From an uncultured Verrucomicrobiota bacterium (GTDB lineage Bacteria > Verrucomicrobiota > Kiritimatiellia > RFP12 > UBA1067), in the NCBI GenBank assembly GCA_947305775.1, contig CAMZEN010000015.1, positions 1-54,206 of the forward strand: a DNA stretch of 54,206 bases, written 5' to 3'. Below are positions 7,511-15,887 of the stretch, piece after piece (within the stretch, counting starts at the first letter, position 1; each line of letters starts with the position of its first letter). The position numbers were made by a program, and so were the translations under genes. Under the pieces are notes generated by a model. The model was not told the origin of the DNA, searched no databases, and saw nothing but the letters and a program-made list of their open reading frames with translations.

Positions 7511-9645
7511 GCAGCGCAATACGACAGTTTTACGCACGCATCCGCAAGGCCGGTACAAGACGCAAGACCGCCGTCAAGGTGGTCGCGATGGGGCGTGAAC
7601 GCCTGTTCCATGCATGGGACGTCGACAACGACACCTATGTGTTCGAGGATGGCGTGCTCAAACACCTAGCGGGACGTCCCAGCGTGCTTGTAGTCCGCAA
7701 GGATGCCCTTACCCACAAGCGTGCCGGCTGGGTCATGACGATGACAAGCGGCAACCATTCAGTGGCGGCGTTCCCGCTGCTGGACGGACGCTTCTGGAAG
7801 CTCTCCCACGTGCCGATGGCCAAGCGCGGCGATGTTTTGATGCGCGACATACTTTGCTGCAACGTAGTGGATGACCGCATAGAGACTTCCCAGCGCGATG
7901 TGCCTTCCAAGGCCCTGTGCGCCGCCGACAACTGGCTTCGCACCGCGGCGGGCTTCACGCTGGCCGACATTGTCATGGGCGACCGCAACGAGGTTACGCT
8001 GGAGTACTACCGTTCCATCGGTCAGGAATGGCGCGTGAAGCCGCTTGTATGGACAGAGGGCGCGATGCGCGTGGCCCTGGCCGCCGCCAAGAAGAGGATA
8101 GCCTCCAAGCTCAACTACTACCACTCCACGCGCGGTGTGCATTTCCTTACTTTCCCGGAGTTCCGCAAGTTCTCCGAACTGGCGCTGTCCGACCGCGCCG
8201 AGTTCGAGCGAGGCCTCAAGGAGCTTGTTTCGATATACGAGGGCAACAGGTATTCGTTCACGCGCACGCCGAAGTTCCGCGGCCACCATGAGATCGAGTT
8301 CTTCGGCATTAGACGCGGCGTGGCCCTTGAGAGGTTGATCCCCGAAGTCGAGAAGCTTATGGAGTCGTTCGCGCTTGGTCTCCATCTGGACGACGCCGAC
8401 CTTGCGCGCCGCATAAGCGAGATAGTCTCTCTCTACGAGTCGCTCCTTACCAGTCCGGAGCTTGCCGACGATACGAGCAAGATCTTTGTGGAAACCCTCT
8501 ACATGCACATCACCGGCGAAATATACTCGGTGATGGGCGAAGGCTCCACGCCTTCCTTCGACGACCGGCGCACGGCGCTGCCCGGAGCGACGTTCGTGGA
8601 TGGACGGCCTGTGATGCATCCCGGCTCGGACGACCGCAGCGAGGTGCTGCTGTCCAACCTCAGGGGCTTCATGTCTAAGGACGAGATAGTCGAGTACGCA
8701 AATGTGTATGAGGTCTATCTTGAGGGCGAGAACGTCCCCCTTGGACGCGGCGCTACGCGCGAAATAGTCTACAAGACCAACCGAAGCCCGTTGGAGATGA
8801 GCCTCATTGAGAAGCGTCTCTCAAGTTCGCGCAAGTACTACGGTGCCTACATGATGGCGCGTATCGGTGCGCTGAAGGCGCTTGGGGTCAAGTTGAGCGA
8901 TTCGTACAAGCTCCTCAGGCGCCGGGCGCACAAGGGAAGGGGTCCGTTCGACTTCTACATCCGCGCGCGTTGCGAGGGCGAACCGATGAATTCGATCCCC
9001 GCCAACTACTTCTGCAACGTCGACGACTCGTCCGTCGAGGAAAAGGAGTTCGTCCTTGGCCTTGCCTCGCTGATGGGGGATGCTGCGGCGCAGAACATGG
9101 CGATGAAGAAGTACGATCCGCGAACGGAAAGTCCGCTCTTCGGCGTCGGCAAGGAGATATACGATTTCGAGTATGACATGATCCATCAGCGGGTTGTGCC
9201 GAAGACCGTGTCCACTTGTTCGGTAAGGGGCAGCTTCGGCTGGCCGTCGCTTGCCCATGACGAGGAGAACCTGGCGGACATCGCCAATTTCTACCTTGGC
9301 TTCTATGCGCACACCCTAAAGGAATACCAGCGCAACCACAACGTGACGATGGCTGAGCTTGCTGACCGGTTCTTCAACGGCTTCGAGTTCCGCACTCATG
9401 CAATGGCCTGGCAGCTTTCCGTCATGCGCGACAAGTTCGAGGGCTTTTCCCCGCACCTGCCGTCGGGTTTCGACTTCCTGCGCAAATGGCGTTTCATACT
9501 TTGGTCGCTTGAACGACAGGAGCGCCGACTTGCGTCGCTCCGCAGGACGTTCTTCCAGAAGGTCGCACTTATCGAGAGTGGCGACGATGCCGCTAACGAC
9601 AACATCGACGTAGATGACGAAATATCCATAGAAGGGTTGGACTGA
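7507..9645 (+). CDS. large conserved-looking protein of unknown function
   Basis: A 712-residue soluble protein that I cannot assign. The ATG at 7507 overlaps the stop of the MurU-AmgK gene (ATGA), which argues for translational coupling; the frame is open a little further upstream. There is no signal peptide or membrane helix. The N-terminal third is basic with beta-like segments. The middle is helical and charged. The last third has an FGVGKEIYDF segment followed by RGSFGWPSL and a helical region that loosely recalls kinase-like or ATP-grasp folds, but no catalytic motif is clear. The C-terminus is acidic (DNIDVDDEISIEGLD). Its position between a cell-wall sugar kinase fusion and kdsB suggests envelope sugar metabolism, by context only. 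Confidence 0.85.
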   Translation: MSSAIRQFYARIRKAGTRRKTAVKVVAMGRERLFHAWDVDNDTYVFEDGVLKHLAGRPSVLVVRKDALTHKRAGWVMTMTSGNHSVAAFPLLDGRFWKLSHVPMAKRGDVLMRDILCCNVVDDRIETSQRDVPSKALCAADNWLRTAAGFTLADIVMGDRNEVTLEYYRSIGQEWRVKPLVWTEGAMRVALAAAKKRIASKLNYYHSTRGVHFLTFPEFRKFSELALSDRAEFERGLKELVSIYEGNRYSFTRTPKFRGHHEIEFFGIRRGVALERLIPEVEKLMESFALGLHLDDADLARRISEIVSLYESLLTSPELADDTSKIFVETLYMHITGEIYSVMGEGSTPSFDDRRTALPGATFVDGRPVMHPGSDDRSEVLLSNLRGFMSKDEIVEYANVYEVYLEGENVPLGRGATREIVYKTNRSPLEMSLIEKRLSSSRKYYGAYMMARIGALKALGVKLSDSYKLLRRRAHKGRGPFDFYIRARCEGEPMNSIPANYFCNVDDSSVEEKEFVLGLASLMGDAAAQNMAMKKYDPRTESPLFGVGKEIYDFEYDMIHQRVVPKTVSTCSVRGSFGWPSLAHDEENLADIANFYLGFYAHTLKEYQRNHNVTMAELADRFFNGFEFRTHAMAWQLSVMRDKFEGFSPHLPSGFDFLRKWRFILWSLERQERRLASLRRTFFQKVALIESGDDAANDNIDVDDEISIEGLD

Positions 9646-9648
9646 CAA

Positions 9649-10395
9649 ATGAAGACATATGGAATAATCCCTAGCCGGTTCGGATCTAGCCGGTTCCCCG
9701 GCAAGCCGCTCGCGATTCTTGCGGGCAAGCCGTTGGTGGCGTGGGTTGTCGAGGCCGCAAAGAAGGCGAAGAGCCTTGACGAGGTTCTCGTCGCAACAGA
9801 CGATGAGCGCATCGCCGCGGCGGTTGAAGGCAACGGGGGCCGCGCCGTGATGACGCCGTCTGAGCTGCCGAGCGGCACGGACCGCATCGCTTGCGCGGCT
9901 GGCGACTTTGCGGACGACGACATACTAGTCAACATACAGGGTGATGAGCCCCTTATCGATCCTGCGCTTGTCGACGAGCTTGTTGCGAAGCTCAAGACGG
10001 ATGCGCGCTGGTCCATGGCCACCGCCGTGACGCCCATCAAGACGGCGCAGGATCTCGCCGCAAAGACTGTCGTCAAGGTCGTCCTCGACAGGGATGGCGG
10101 CGCCCTGTACTTCTCGCGTGCGCCGATTCCGTGCGACCGCGACCGCGAAAGCGATCTTTCGAGCGGACTATACGTCCGGCATCTTGGCATCTACGCATAT
10201 CGGGGCGAATTCCTGAGGCGTTACATAGCCGAACCACCGTGCGAACTTGAGAAGACGGAGAAGCTCGAGCAGTTGCGCGCGCTCTGGATGGGGGCTAAGA
10301 TCGCTGTCGTTCAGACGAACGACGAAGGCGTCGGCGTCGACACGCCAGAGGACGCCGTCCGCGTCGAGAGGATACTCCTTGAGCGGCGCGCTTGA
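9649..10395 (+). CDS. kdsB: 3-deoxy-manno-octulosonate cytidylyltransferase (CMP-KDO synthetase)
   Basis: A 248-residue enzyme that activates KDO with CTP for lipopolysaccharide inner core synthesis. It has IPSRFGSSRFPGKPL at the N-terminus, VATDDERI, the SGTDR motif, VNIQGDEPLI and the later YFSRAPIPCDR and HLGIYAYR segments, all typical of KdsB, and the family's normal length. Its presence implies an outer membrane with KDO-containing lipopolysaccharide. The gene starts three bases after the preceding stop. Its last codons overlap the TTG start of azlC. Confidence 0.95.
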   Translation: MKTYGIIPSRFGSSRFPGKPLAILAGKPLVAWVVEAAKKAKSLDEVLVATDDERIAAAVEGNGGRAVMTPSELPSGTDRIACAAGDFADDDILVNIQGDEPLIDPALVDELVAKLKTDARWSMATAVTPIKTAQDLAAKTVVKVVLDRDGGALYFSRAPIPCDRDRESDLSSGLYVRHLGIYAYRGEFLRRYIAEPPCELEKTEKLEQLRALWMGAKIAVVQTNDEGVGVDTPEDAVRVERILLERRA

Positions 10396-10990
10396 GTGGA
10401 GGTTCGCCGCTCGCCGGGCGTTTGTCGATTCGTTACCGGTGCTTATGGGCTATACGACCATGGGCTTTGTGGCGGGAGTCCTTCTGGCGGCCAAGGGCAA
10501 CGTAGTGCTTGCCCCGCTTTGGGCTTTCCTGTCGTCGTCGCTCTGGATCACCGGCACCATGAGCTTCGCTGCGGTCCCGGAGGTCGCCGTCCGCGCGCCT
10601 GTTGCGACCATAGTGCTAATGACCATAGCGGTGAATTTCCGGTATGCATTCTACGGATTCTCCATGCTGGAGAGGTGGAAGAACATTCCTGTTCTGCAGA
10701 AGGCGTATCTGATCCTCATGCTGACCGATGAGAATTATGCGCTCGAGACCGCATCCCAGACGATGAAAAGAGGTTTGCACCTCAAGTATTGCACTGTGAT
10801 ATCTGCGCTCAACCACTCATACTGGGTATTAGGCGTGACCGTTGGGGCTTTCGTAGTGTGCCTTCTCGGCATGGCGATTGATCCGGATGTGATAAGGGCG
10901 CGCACTAACGGAATGGAGTTCGCCATGGTCGCACTGTTTCTGGTTATATTCACCGATCAGATAAGGAGTTTCGTTTCGCATGAAAAGTGA
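10379..10990 (+). CDS. azlC: AzlC-family branched-chain amino acid exporter subunit
   Basis: A 203-residue polytopic membrane protein matching AzlC/YgaZ, the large subunit of a branched-chain amino acid exporter. I place the start at TTG 10379, because GAGAGG at 10366-10371 sits seven bases before it and the pre-helix segment (AARRAFVDSLPVLMGYTTMG) conserved in AzlC lies downstream. An ATG at 10445 would cut this segment off. The gene thus overlaps kdsB by 17 bases and azlD by 11. Five or more hydrophobic helices are visible. Confidence 0.87.
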   Translation: MSGALEWRFAARRAFVDSLPVLMGYTTMGFVAGVLLAAKGNVVLAPLWAFLSSSLWITGTMSFAAVPEVAVRAPVATIVLMTIAVNFRYAFYGFSMLERWKNIPVLQKAYLILMLTDENYALETASQTMKRGLHLKYCTVISALNHSYWVLGVTVGAFVVCLLGMAIDPDVIRARTNGMEFAMVALFLVIFTDQIRSFVSHEK

Positions 10991-11642
10991 AATCCTGTAT
11001 ATGCTCTGCGTCGTGGCCGCTGTATTCGCCGCGAACTACGCCCTTCGTGCGCTGCCGTTTGTCGCTTTTGGCGGACGTGGACGTGAATTGCCGAATTGGG
11101 TGTCGTCGCTCGGCGCCTATGTTTCGCCGGTCATAATCGCCGCGCTTATAGTGTATTCCTATGCCGGGCTTCAGTGGCGCACCCCATGGCCGTTCATCGC
11201 AGGTGCGCTTACGGTCGGTCTTCAGTTGTGGCGGCGCAATCCGCTCATGAGCATAGTCGCAGGGACTGTGCTGTACATGAGCCTCCTTTCCTGCGGATGC
11301 GTAAGCGTGCCGTCGGACAATCTTAAATCGACGGTGGCGCATCCGCTCGTGCGGGTCACGAGGTTCGGCATAAAGTTCCAGGACAAGCTCGTAACCCCCG
11401 AGGAGTCGGTTAAGCTCCTTGTGAAGCACGGCGTTCCCAAGGATCGCACCCTGCACGTGCTGGTGGACGACGATTTCGACAACCAGCGGATACTCTGGGT
11501 GTTCAAGCACAACTACCTTGACAGGGCTGGCTATACGAAGTCTGTATGGATACACGAGCGAAGGGGAGAATCCGGCAAGTCCGACATAAAGCCGCCTGAC
11601 GGAGGCGTTACCATCCCATATAAGGGAAGGATGCTGCGATGA
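10980..11642 (+). CDS. azlD: AzlD-family exporter subunit fused to an ExbD/TolR-like domain
   Basis: A 220-residue protein. Residues 1-100 have the four short hydrophobic helices of AzlD, the small partner of AzlC, including YALRALPFVAFG. AzlD proteins normally stop near residue 100-110. Here a Cys-containing, lipobox-like LLSCGC is followed by about 115 polar residues. This extra part (LVRVTRFGIKFQDKLVTPEE through LHVLVDDDFD to GYTKSVWIHER) resembles the periplasmic domain of ExbD/TolR in strand order and in its closing LxxAGYxxV pattern. That match is by eye. AAGGAG at 10963-10968 precedes the ATG. It overlaps azlC (11 bases) and the BatA-like gene (ATGA). Confidence 0.8.
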   Translation: MKSEILYMLCVVAAVFAANYALRALPFVAFGGRGRELPNWVSSLGAYVSPVIIAALIVYSYAGLQWRTPWPFIAGALTVGLQLWRRNPLMSIVAGTVLYMSLLSCGCVSVPSDNLKSTVAHPLVRVTRFGIKFQDKLVTPEESVKLLVKHGVPKDRTLHVLVDDDFDNQRILWVFKHNYLDRAGYTKSVWIHERRGESGKSDIKPPDGGVTIPYKGRMLR

Positions 11643-12640
11643 GGTTTGCATTCCCAGGGATGCTGGCGCTTGTGGTGCTCGTGCCTGTTGCTGGACTTTG
11701 GTGGACATTCCTGCGTGCCCGCCGTGAAAAGGCGCTCTGCAAGATCACCCTTAACGTGCCTAAGTCTCACGGGTCGTCGTTTCAGTCCGCTGCGATACTT
11801 TCCGGCCTTGTCCTTTGCCTCTTCGCGGCTTCGCGTCCGCAGTGGGGGCGTACGCTTGAGAAGACGATTTCCAGAAGCCGCAACGTGGTCGTCGCAATAG
11901 ACGTCTCGCGTTCAATGCTTGCGGAGGATGTCCGCCCGAACCGTCTCGAACGCGCCAAGGCTGATGTTGCCGACCTTATCGACTCGCTCGATGGCGACCG
12001 TTGCGCATTGGTCGCCTTTCGCCGCACAGGCGTTGCGATATGCCCGCTGACGACCGATCGTGGATATCTGCGCGGTGCTTTGGAGCAGATGTCCCCCGAA
12101 AGCGCCCCGCGCGGGGAGACAGATCTTGGCGCGGCGATTCGAGCTTCACTGGACGCACTTGATCCGGCGGCGGACGACCACAATGCCGTCATAATGATTT
12201 CGGACGGCGGCGACCTGAGGGGTGAGGCGCTTCAGGCTGCTGCACTCGCCAAGAAGCGCGGCGTGCCGATATTCACGGTAGGCATCGGAGACCCGCGATC
12301 GGGTGCCTCGATCCCATCCGAGGACGGACGTGGCGTGATGCGGCACCAAGGCTCCGAAGTAAAGGTAAAGCTTGAGGAAGCCGCGCTCAAGGCGATAGCT
12401 GAAGCTTCGTCCGGCCGCTATGTTCCGCTTGCGACCGCAGGCACGGCAGAGACGACCCTTGGCGCAATCTACAGGCGATTCCTCAGGCAGGTCGCGGCCA
12501 AGGAGCAGAGCGAGGAGGAGCGCCGCGCCGCCGAGAGATACCAGTTCTTTCTCGTGCCTGGCATCCTTCTTCTGATAATCGGCGCAGCGCTTTCCCGTGG
12601 CCGCTTCCGCGCCTGTGCCGACGGTGCCATGCGCCATTGA
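11639..12640 (+). CDS. BatA-like von Willebrand factor A membrane protein
   Basis: A 333-residue protein with two N-terminal hydrophobic helices, a VWA domain (about residues 85-280) and a C-terminal helix, the layout of BatA/BatB aerotolerance proteins. The MIDAS motif DVSRS (DxSxS) near residue 91, the later threonine in RGETDLG and the MISDGGD aspartate are present, so metal binding looks intact. Bat proteins usually sit in a cluster with a MoxR ATPase and BatC/BatD; none of these is here. It overlaps azlD by ATGA with AAGGA seven bases upstream. Confidence 0.88.
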   Translation: MRFAFPGMLALVVLVPVAGLWWTFLRARREKALCKITLNVPKSHGSSFQSAAILSGLVLCLFAASRPQWGRTLEKTISRSRNVVVAIDVSRSMLAEDVRPNRLERAKADVADLIDSLDGDRCALVAFRRTGVAICPLTTDRGYLRGALEQMSPESAPRGETDLGAAIRASLDALDPAADDHNAVIMISDGGDLRGEALQAAALAKKRGVPIFTVGIGDPRSGASIPSEDGRGVMRHQGSEVKVKLEEAALKAIAEASSGRYVPLATAGTAETTLGAIYRRFLRQVAAKEQSEEERRAAERYQFFLVPGILLLIIGAALSRGRFRACADGAMRH

Positions 12641-12669
12641 CGAGACTTTTAAAACGGAGGCATAGACAT

Positions 12670-14703
12670 ATGTTCGACAGAATAGTCATAACAGCCGCCA
12701 ACGAGGCTCAGGCGAAGGGATATCGCGCCCAGACGCAAGGCGATTCGCGCGTCGTGGTTATCGCAGATCCCGGCGGAAGGCGCGTCGGTTCCCTTGGCGC
12801 AACCGTGAACGCGCTAAACAAGATATCCGGCCTCTCAGGGAATGTGCTCGTGTGCCACTCGGGCGGCGACGCCCGTCGCACTCCCGGCTACGCGGCGATG
12901 GGCAAGGCGTTTGTGCCTATGCGCGACGGACGCAGCATGTTCGCGCACATAGTCGAGACGATGGAGAAGCTGCCCATGCCGAGCGCAGGCGGGCTTCTCG
13001 TTTGCTCTGGCGACGTTCTTCTCGATTTCAATTACGCTGCGGCAGACCTTGCAGGCAAGGGCGTTACCGGAATCGCCTACCCCGACGGACCTTTCCAGGC
13101 GCAGCGCCACGGCGTCTACGTCGTGGATGGCGGTTCGAAGGTTCGCGGCTCGGTGCCGGTAAAGGGCTTTCTCCAGAAGCCAAAGGTTACGAAGGGCCGC
13201 CACCTCATCGACACCGGAATAATGTTCATCGACTGGCCCACCGCCGAGAAGATGAAGTCGCTTCCCGTCGCCGGCGACATATACGAAGAGTTTCCGAAGA
13301 TTCTGCTTGATGGCTTTGCGCCTTTCAACGTAAACGTAATGCCAAAGTGCGTGTTCTTCCACATAGGATCTTCGCGCGAGCTGCTGAATGCGCTTGGCGA
13401 CGGCAACACATACGTGGACTCCGTAGCATGCGAGCTCGACCTTGCCGGCGGCAACATCGTGACCAACGTGCCCGCCGGACGCTTCAAGCGCCTTTCGCTC
13501 GCCAAGGACGAGTGCTTCACTTGTCTGCCTGTCGGCAAGGACGGGTGGTACGACCTGAAGTACAGGCTGGACGATAACTTTAAAACCGACGGACTTTGGG
13601 AGAAGCACGGCCTGGCCGAGAAGATGAAGTTGATCGACTACGGACGCCTTCTTGCGATGCGTTCCCGCGTTCGTGTCGAGCTGCCGCTTCGCATCGACCT
13701 CGCCGGCGGCTGGAGCGACACGCCGCCGATATGCTACGCGAACGGCGGATCGGTGATCAATGCCGCCGTTACGCTTGAAGGATGCCGCCCGGTGGTCGCC
13801 GAGGTTTCGCGCATTGCGGCAAAGGAAGTGCATGTGGAGAGCGTTGACCTTGGCGAACGCGGGGTGCTTTCAAAGAATACCGACATATACGGCGAGAAGG
13901 ATCCCCACGACTGGTGCGCTCTCGTAAAGAGCGCCTTGGCCGTATTAGGCTACAAGTTTTCGCAAGGTGGCCTTGACATACGCATATTCGCCGATGTTCC
14001 CAAGGGCAGCGGCATGGGCACGAGCTCGATACTCGGCGCGGCGCTTCTGCAGGCGCTGATGACCGTCATGGGCCGCCCTCACGATCGTGACATCGTTGCG
14101 CAGGCCACGCTTCGCCTTGAGCAGGAGATGTGCACCGGCGGCGGCTGGCAGGACCAGATGGGCGCCCTTTATCCAGGTGTGAAGCTTATCGAGACCAAGA
14201 AGGGCAAGGAGCAGACTTTCCGCGTTCGTCGCCTCACCGCGAAGGCTGAGAAGGCCTTCGCAAGATTCCTGCAGGAAAGGGGAGTGCTTTACTTCACGGG
14301 CCAGAAGCGGATGGCGCGTAATGTGTTGCGCGGCGTTCTTGCGTTCTACGAGTCGAATCCATACGGAATCGCCCATGCCATCGTCGATACTCTCAAGCAC
14401 GATGCGGTGGCATGCTATCGCGCTCTTGAGCGCGGCGATTGGCGCGGCTTTGCGTCGGCGCTCAACGCATATTGGCTTAACAAGAAGGCTCTTGATCCGG
14501 GCAGCACCAACCCGCAGGTCGAAAGCATAATCGCGCGAATCGCACCTTGGACAGATGCGGTTTCGCTTGCGGGCGCAGGTGGAGGCGGCTTCCTCTTTGC
14601 AGTGGCGAAGTCCCGCGCCGCGAAGGCGAAGATGGAGAAGGTCCTTTCCGCCGCCGGCAACGGAGGCAGGTGCTACAGGTTCGCACTGGACTGCAACGCA
14701 TGA
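12670..14703 (+). CDS. fkp: bifunctional L-fucokinase/GDP-L-fucose pyrophosphorylase (Fkp-like)
   Basis: A 677-residue two-domain enzyme that would turn free L-fucose into L-fucose-1-phosphate and then GDP-L-fucose. The N-terminal pyrophosphorylase part has DPGGRRVGSLGATVNAL and a predicted beta-helix region. The C-terminal GHMP kinase has RIDLAGGWSDTPP near residue 345, PKGSGMGTSSILGAALL and TGGGWQDQMGALYPG. Bacteroides Fkp is about 950 residues, so this version is compact. The start is ATG 12670 with GGAGG at 12656-12660; the frame is open upstream to a TTG at 12637 without support. A heptose or other 6-deoxyhexose substrate is possible. It is followed directly by aroQ (ATGA overlap). Confidence 0.85.
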   Translation: MFDRIVITAANEAQAKGYRAQTQGDSRVVVIADPGGRRVGSLGATVNALNKISGLSGNVLVCHSGGDARRTPGYAAMGKAFVPMRDGRSMFAHIVETMEKLPMPSAGGLLVCSGDVLLDFNYAAADLAGKGVTGIAYPDGPFQAQRHGVYVVDGGSKVRGSVPVKGFLQKPKVTKGRHLIDTGIMFIDWPTAEKMKSLPVAGDIYEEFPKILLDGFAPFNVNVMPKCVFFHIGSSRELLNALGDGNTYVDSVACELDLAGGNIVTNVPAGRFKRLSLAKDECFTCLPVGKDGWYDLKYRLDDNFKTDGLWEKHGLAEKMKLIDYGRLLAMRSRVRVELPLRIDLAGGWSDTPPICYANGGSVINAAVTLEGCRPVVAEVSRIAAKEVHVESVDLGERGVLSKNTDIYGEKDPHDWCALVKSALAVLGYKFSQGGLDIRIFADVPKGSGMGTSSILGAALLQALMTVMGRPHDRDIVAQATLRLEQEMCTGGGWQDQMGALYPGVKLIETKKGKEQTFRVRRLTAKAEKAFARFLQERGVLYFTGQKRMARNVLRGVLAFYESNPYGIAHAIVDTLKHDAVACYRALERGDWRGFASALNAYWLNKKALDPGSTNPQVESIIARIAPWTDAVSLAGAGGGGFLFAVAKSRAAKAKMEKVLSAAGNGGRCYRFALDCNA

Positions 14704-15134
14704 AAATACTAGTTCTAAACGGGCCTAACCTCAATCTTCTCGGTGTGCGCGAGCCTGCCATATACGGCAGCCGTTCATACTCCGACCTCGTGAGCTTTGT
14801 TCGCGGCGTCGCCGCAAACCTTGGTGTCGAGGTGGATGTGCGCCAGTCCAACCACGAAGGCGAGCTGGTTACGTGGATACAGCAGTCCCGCGGCGAGTTC
14901 GACGCGATAGTCCTGAACGCGGCAGCCTACACCCATACTTCCGTGGCGATTCTCGACGCGCTGAAGGCCGTTGGCGCCAGGACCGTTGAGGTCCACCTTT
15001 CCGACCCGATGACGCGCGAGGGATTCCGCCATGTGTCATTTGTGTCGATGGCGGCCGAAGCGACGTTCAAGGGGCGTGGCTTCGATTCCTACGCCGATGC
15101 GATCCGCTATCTTGCGGGAAAGGGGAACAACTGA
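14700..15134 (+). CDS. aroQ: type II 3-dehydroquinate dehydratase
   Basis: A 144-residue shikimate pathway enzyme that dehydrates 3-dehydroquinate. It has the N-terminal LVLNGPNLNLLGVREP with the catalytic arginine, the tyrosine in IYGSRSY, SNHEGELVTWI, NAAAYTHTS and VEVHLSDPMTREGFRHVS with its histidine. The usual VEVHxSN asparagine is aspartate here (LSD), a mild deviation. The ATG overlaps the stop of the fucokinase gene, and the stop overlaps the ATG of the next gene, so the three are probably translationally coupled. Confidence 0.95.
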   Translation: MKILVLNGPNLNLLGVREPAIYGSRSYSDLVSFVRGVAANLGVEVDVRQSNHEGELVTWIQQSRGEFDAIVLNAAAYTHTSVAILDALKAVGARTVEVHLSDPMTREGFRHVSFVSMAAEATFKGRGFDSYADAIRYLAGKGNN

Positions 15135-15385
15135 TGCCACTTTACGTATACGAGGCGAAGGAGCCTGATAAAGGCTGCGAAAAGTGCCGCGGCGGATTTG
15201 AGATTCCGCAATCGCTGAGCGAGCCGCATTTGACACGCTGTCCCTACTGCCATGCCGAGGTGTTTCGCGTCATGTGCCCTCCCGGTCTCACCCATTCCCG
15301 CACAGACCTTCACTACAGGGCGAAGCGCGCTGGTTTCCATACATTGAAGCGCGTAGAGAAGGGCGAATACGAGAAGCTTTATTGA
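15134..15385 (+). CDS. FmdB-type zinc ribbon protein
   Basis: An 83-residue protein with the FmdB N-terminal pattern MPLYVYEA and two cysteine pairs (CEKCRGGFE and CPYC) forming a zinc ribbon. FmdB domain proteins are small and widespread and of uncertain function; a regulatory role was proposed for the founding member. The C-terminal half is basic. The ATG overlaps the aroQ stop (TGATG). Confidence 0.85.
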   Translation: MPLYVYEAKEPDKGCEKCRGGFEIPQSLSEPHLTRCPYCHAEVFRVMCPPGLTHSRTDLHYRAKRAGFHTLKRVEKGEYEKLY

Positions 15386-15387
15386 CC

Positions 15388-15873
15388 ATGACCATTAGCG
15401 AAATAGACGAGCATTTCATGGCGATGGCGCTGAGGGAGGCGGAGAAGGCTGCGTCCGACGGCGAAGTTCCCACAGGGTGCGTAATAGTGCAGATGCCCGA
15501 GGGCGAGATAACCATGCCGGCCGAATGCCGCATACTAGGCCGGGCCCACAACCAGACAGAGTATCTGCTCGACGCAACCGCTCATGCGGAGATGCTTGCG
15601 CTTTCGCAGGCGTTCGCGGCGAAGGGAAACTGGCGGCTTACGGGCTGCAGGCTTTACGTGACTAAGGAGCCGTGCCCGATGTGCGCCGGCGCGATTGCGC
15701 TAGGTAGGCTCGATGCTGTGGTGTGGGGCGCCAGCGACCCCAAGCGCGGCGGTTCCACTGTGTTTGACATATTCCGTCATCCTGGCATGAACCACCACCC
15801 CGAGATTGTGTCTGGGGTGATGGAGTCCGCCTGCGTATCCATATTGAAGGATTTCTTCAAGTCGCGTCGGTAG
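15388..15873 (+). CDS. tadA: tRNA-specific adenosine deaminase
   Basis: A 161-residue zinc deaminase predicted to convert A34 of tRNA-Arg(ACG) to inosine. It has the AHAEM motif (zinc histidine and catalytic glutamate) and EPCPMCAGA (two zinc cysteines), then GASDPKRGGS. An insertion (MPEGEITMPAECRIL) near residue 35 widens the first hairpin. The ATG at 15388 is chosen because it begins the conserved sequence and lies just after the FmdB stop. The gene converges with the minus-strand serine hydrolase across 14 bases with no clear terminator. Confidence 0.92.
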   Translation: MTISEIDEHFMAMALREAEKAASDGEVPTGCVIVQMPEGEITMPAECRILGRAHNQTEYLLDATAHAEMLALSQAFAAKGNWRLTGCRLYVTKEPCPMCAGAIALGRLDAVVWGASDPKRGGSTVFDIFRHPGMNHHPEIVSGVMESACVSILKDFFKSRR

Positions 15874-15887
15874 ACGACGGCGGAGCG

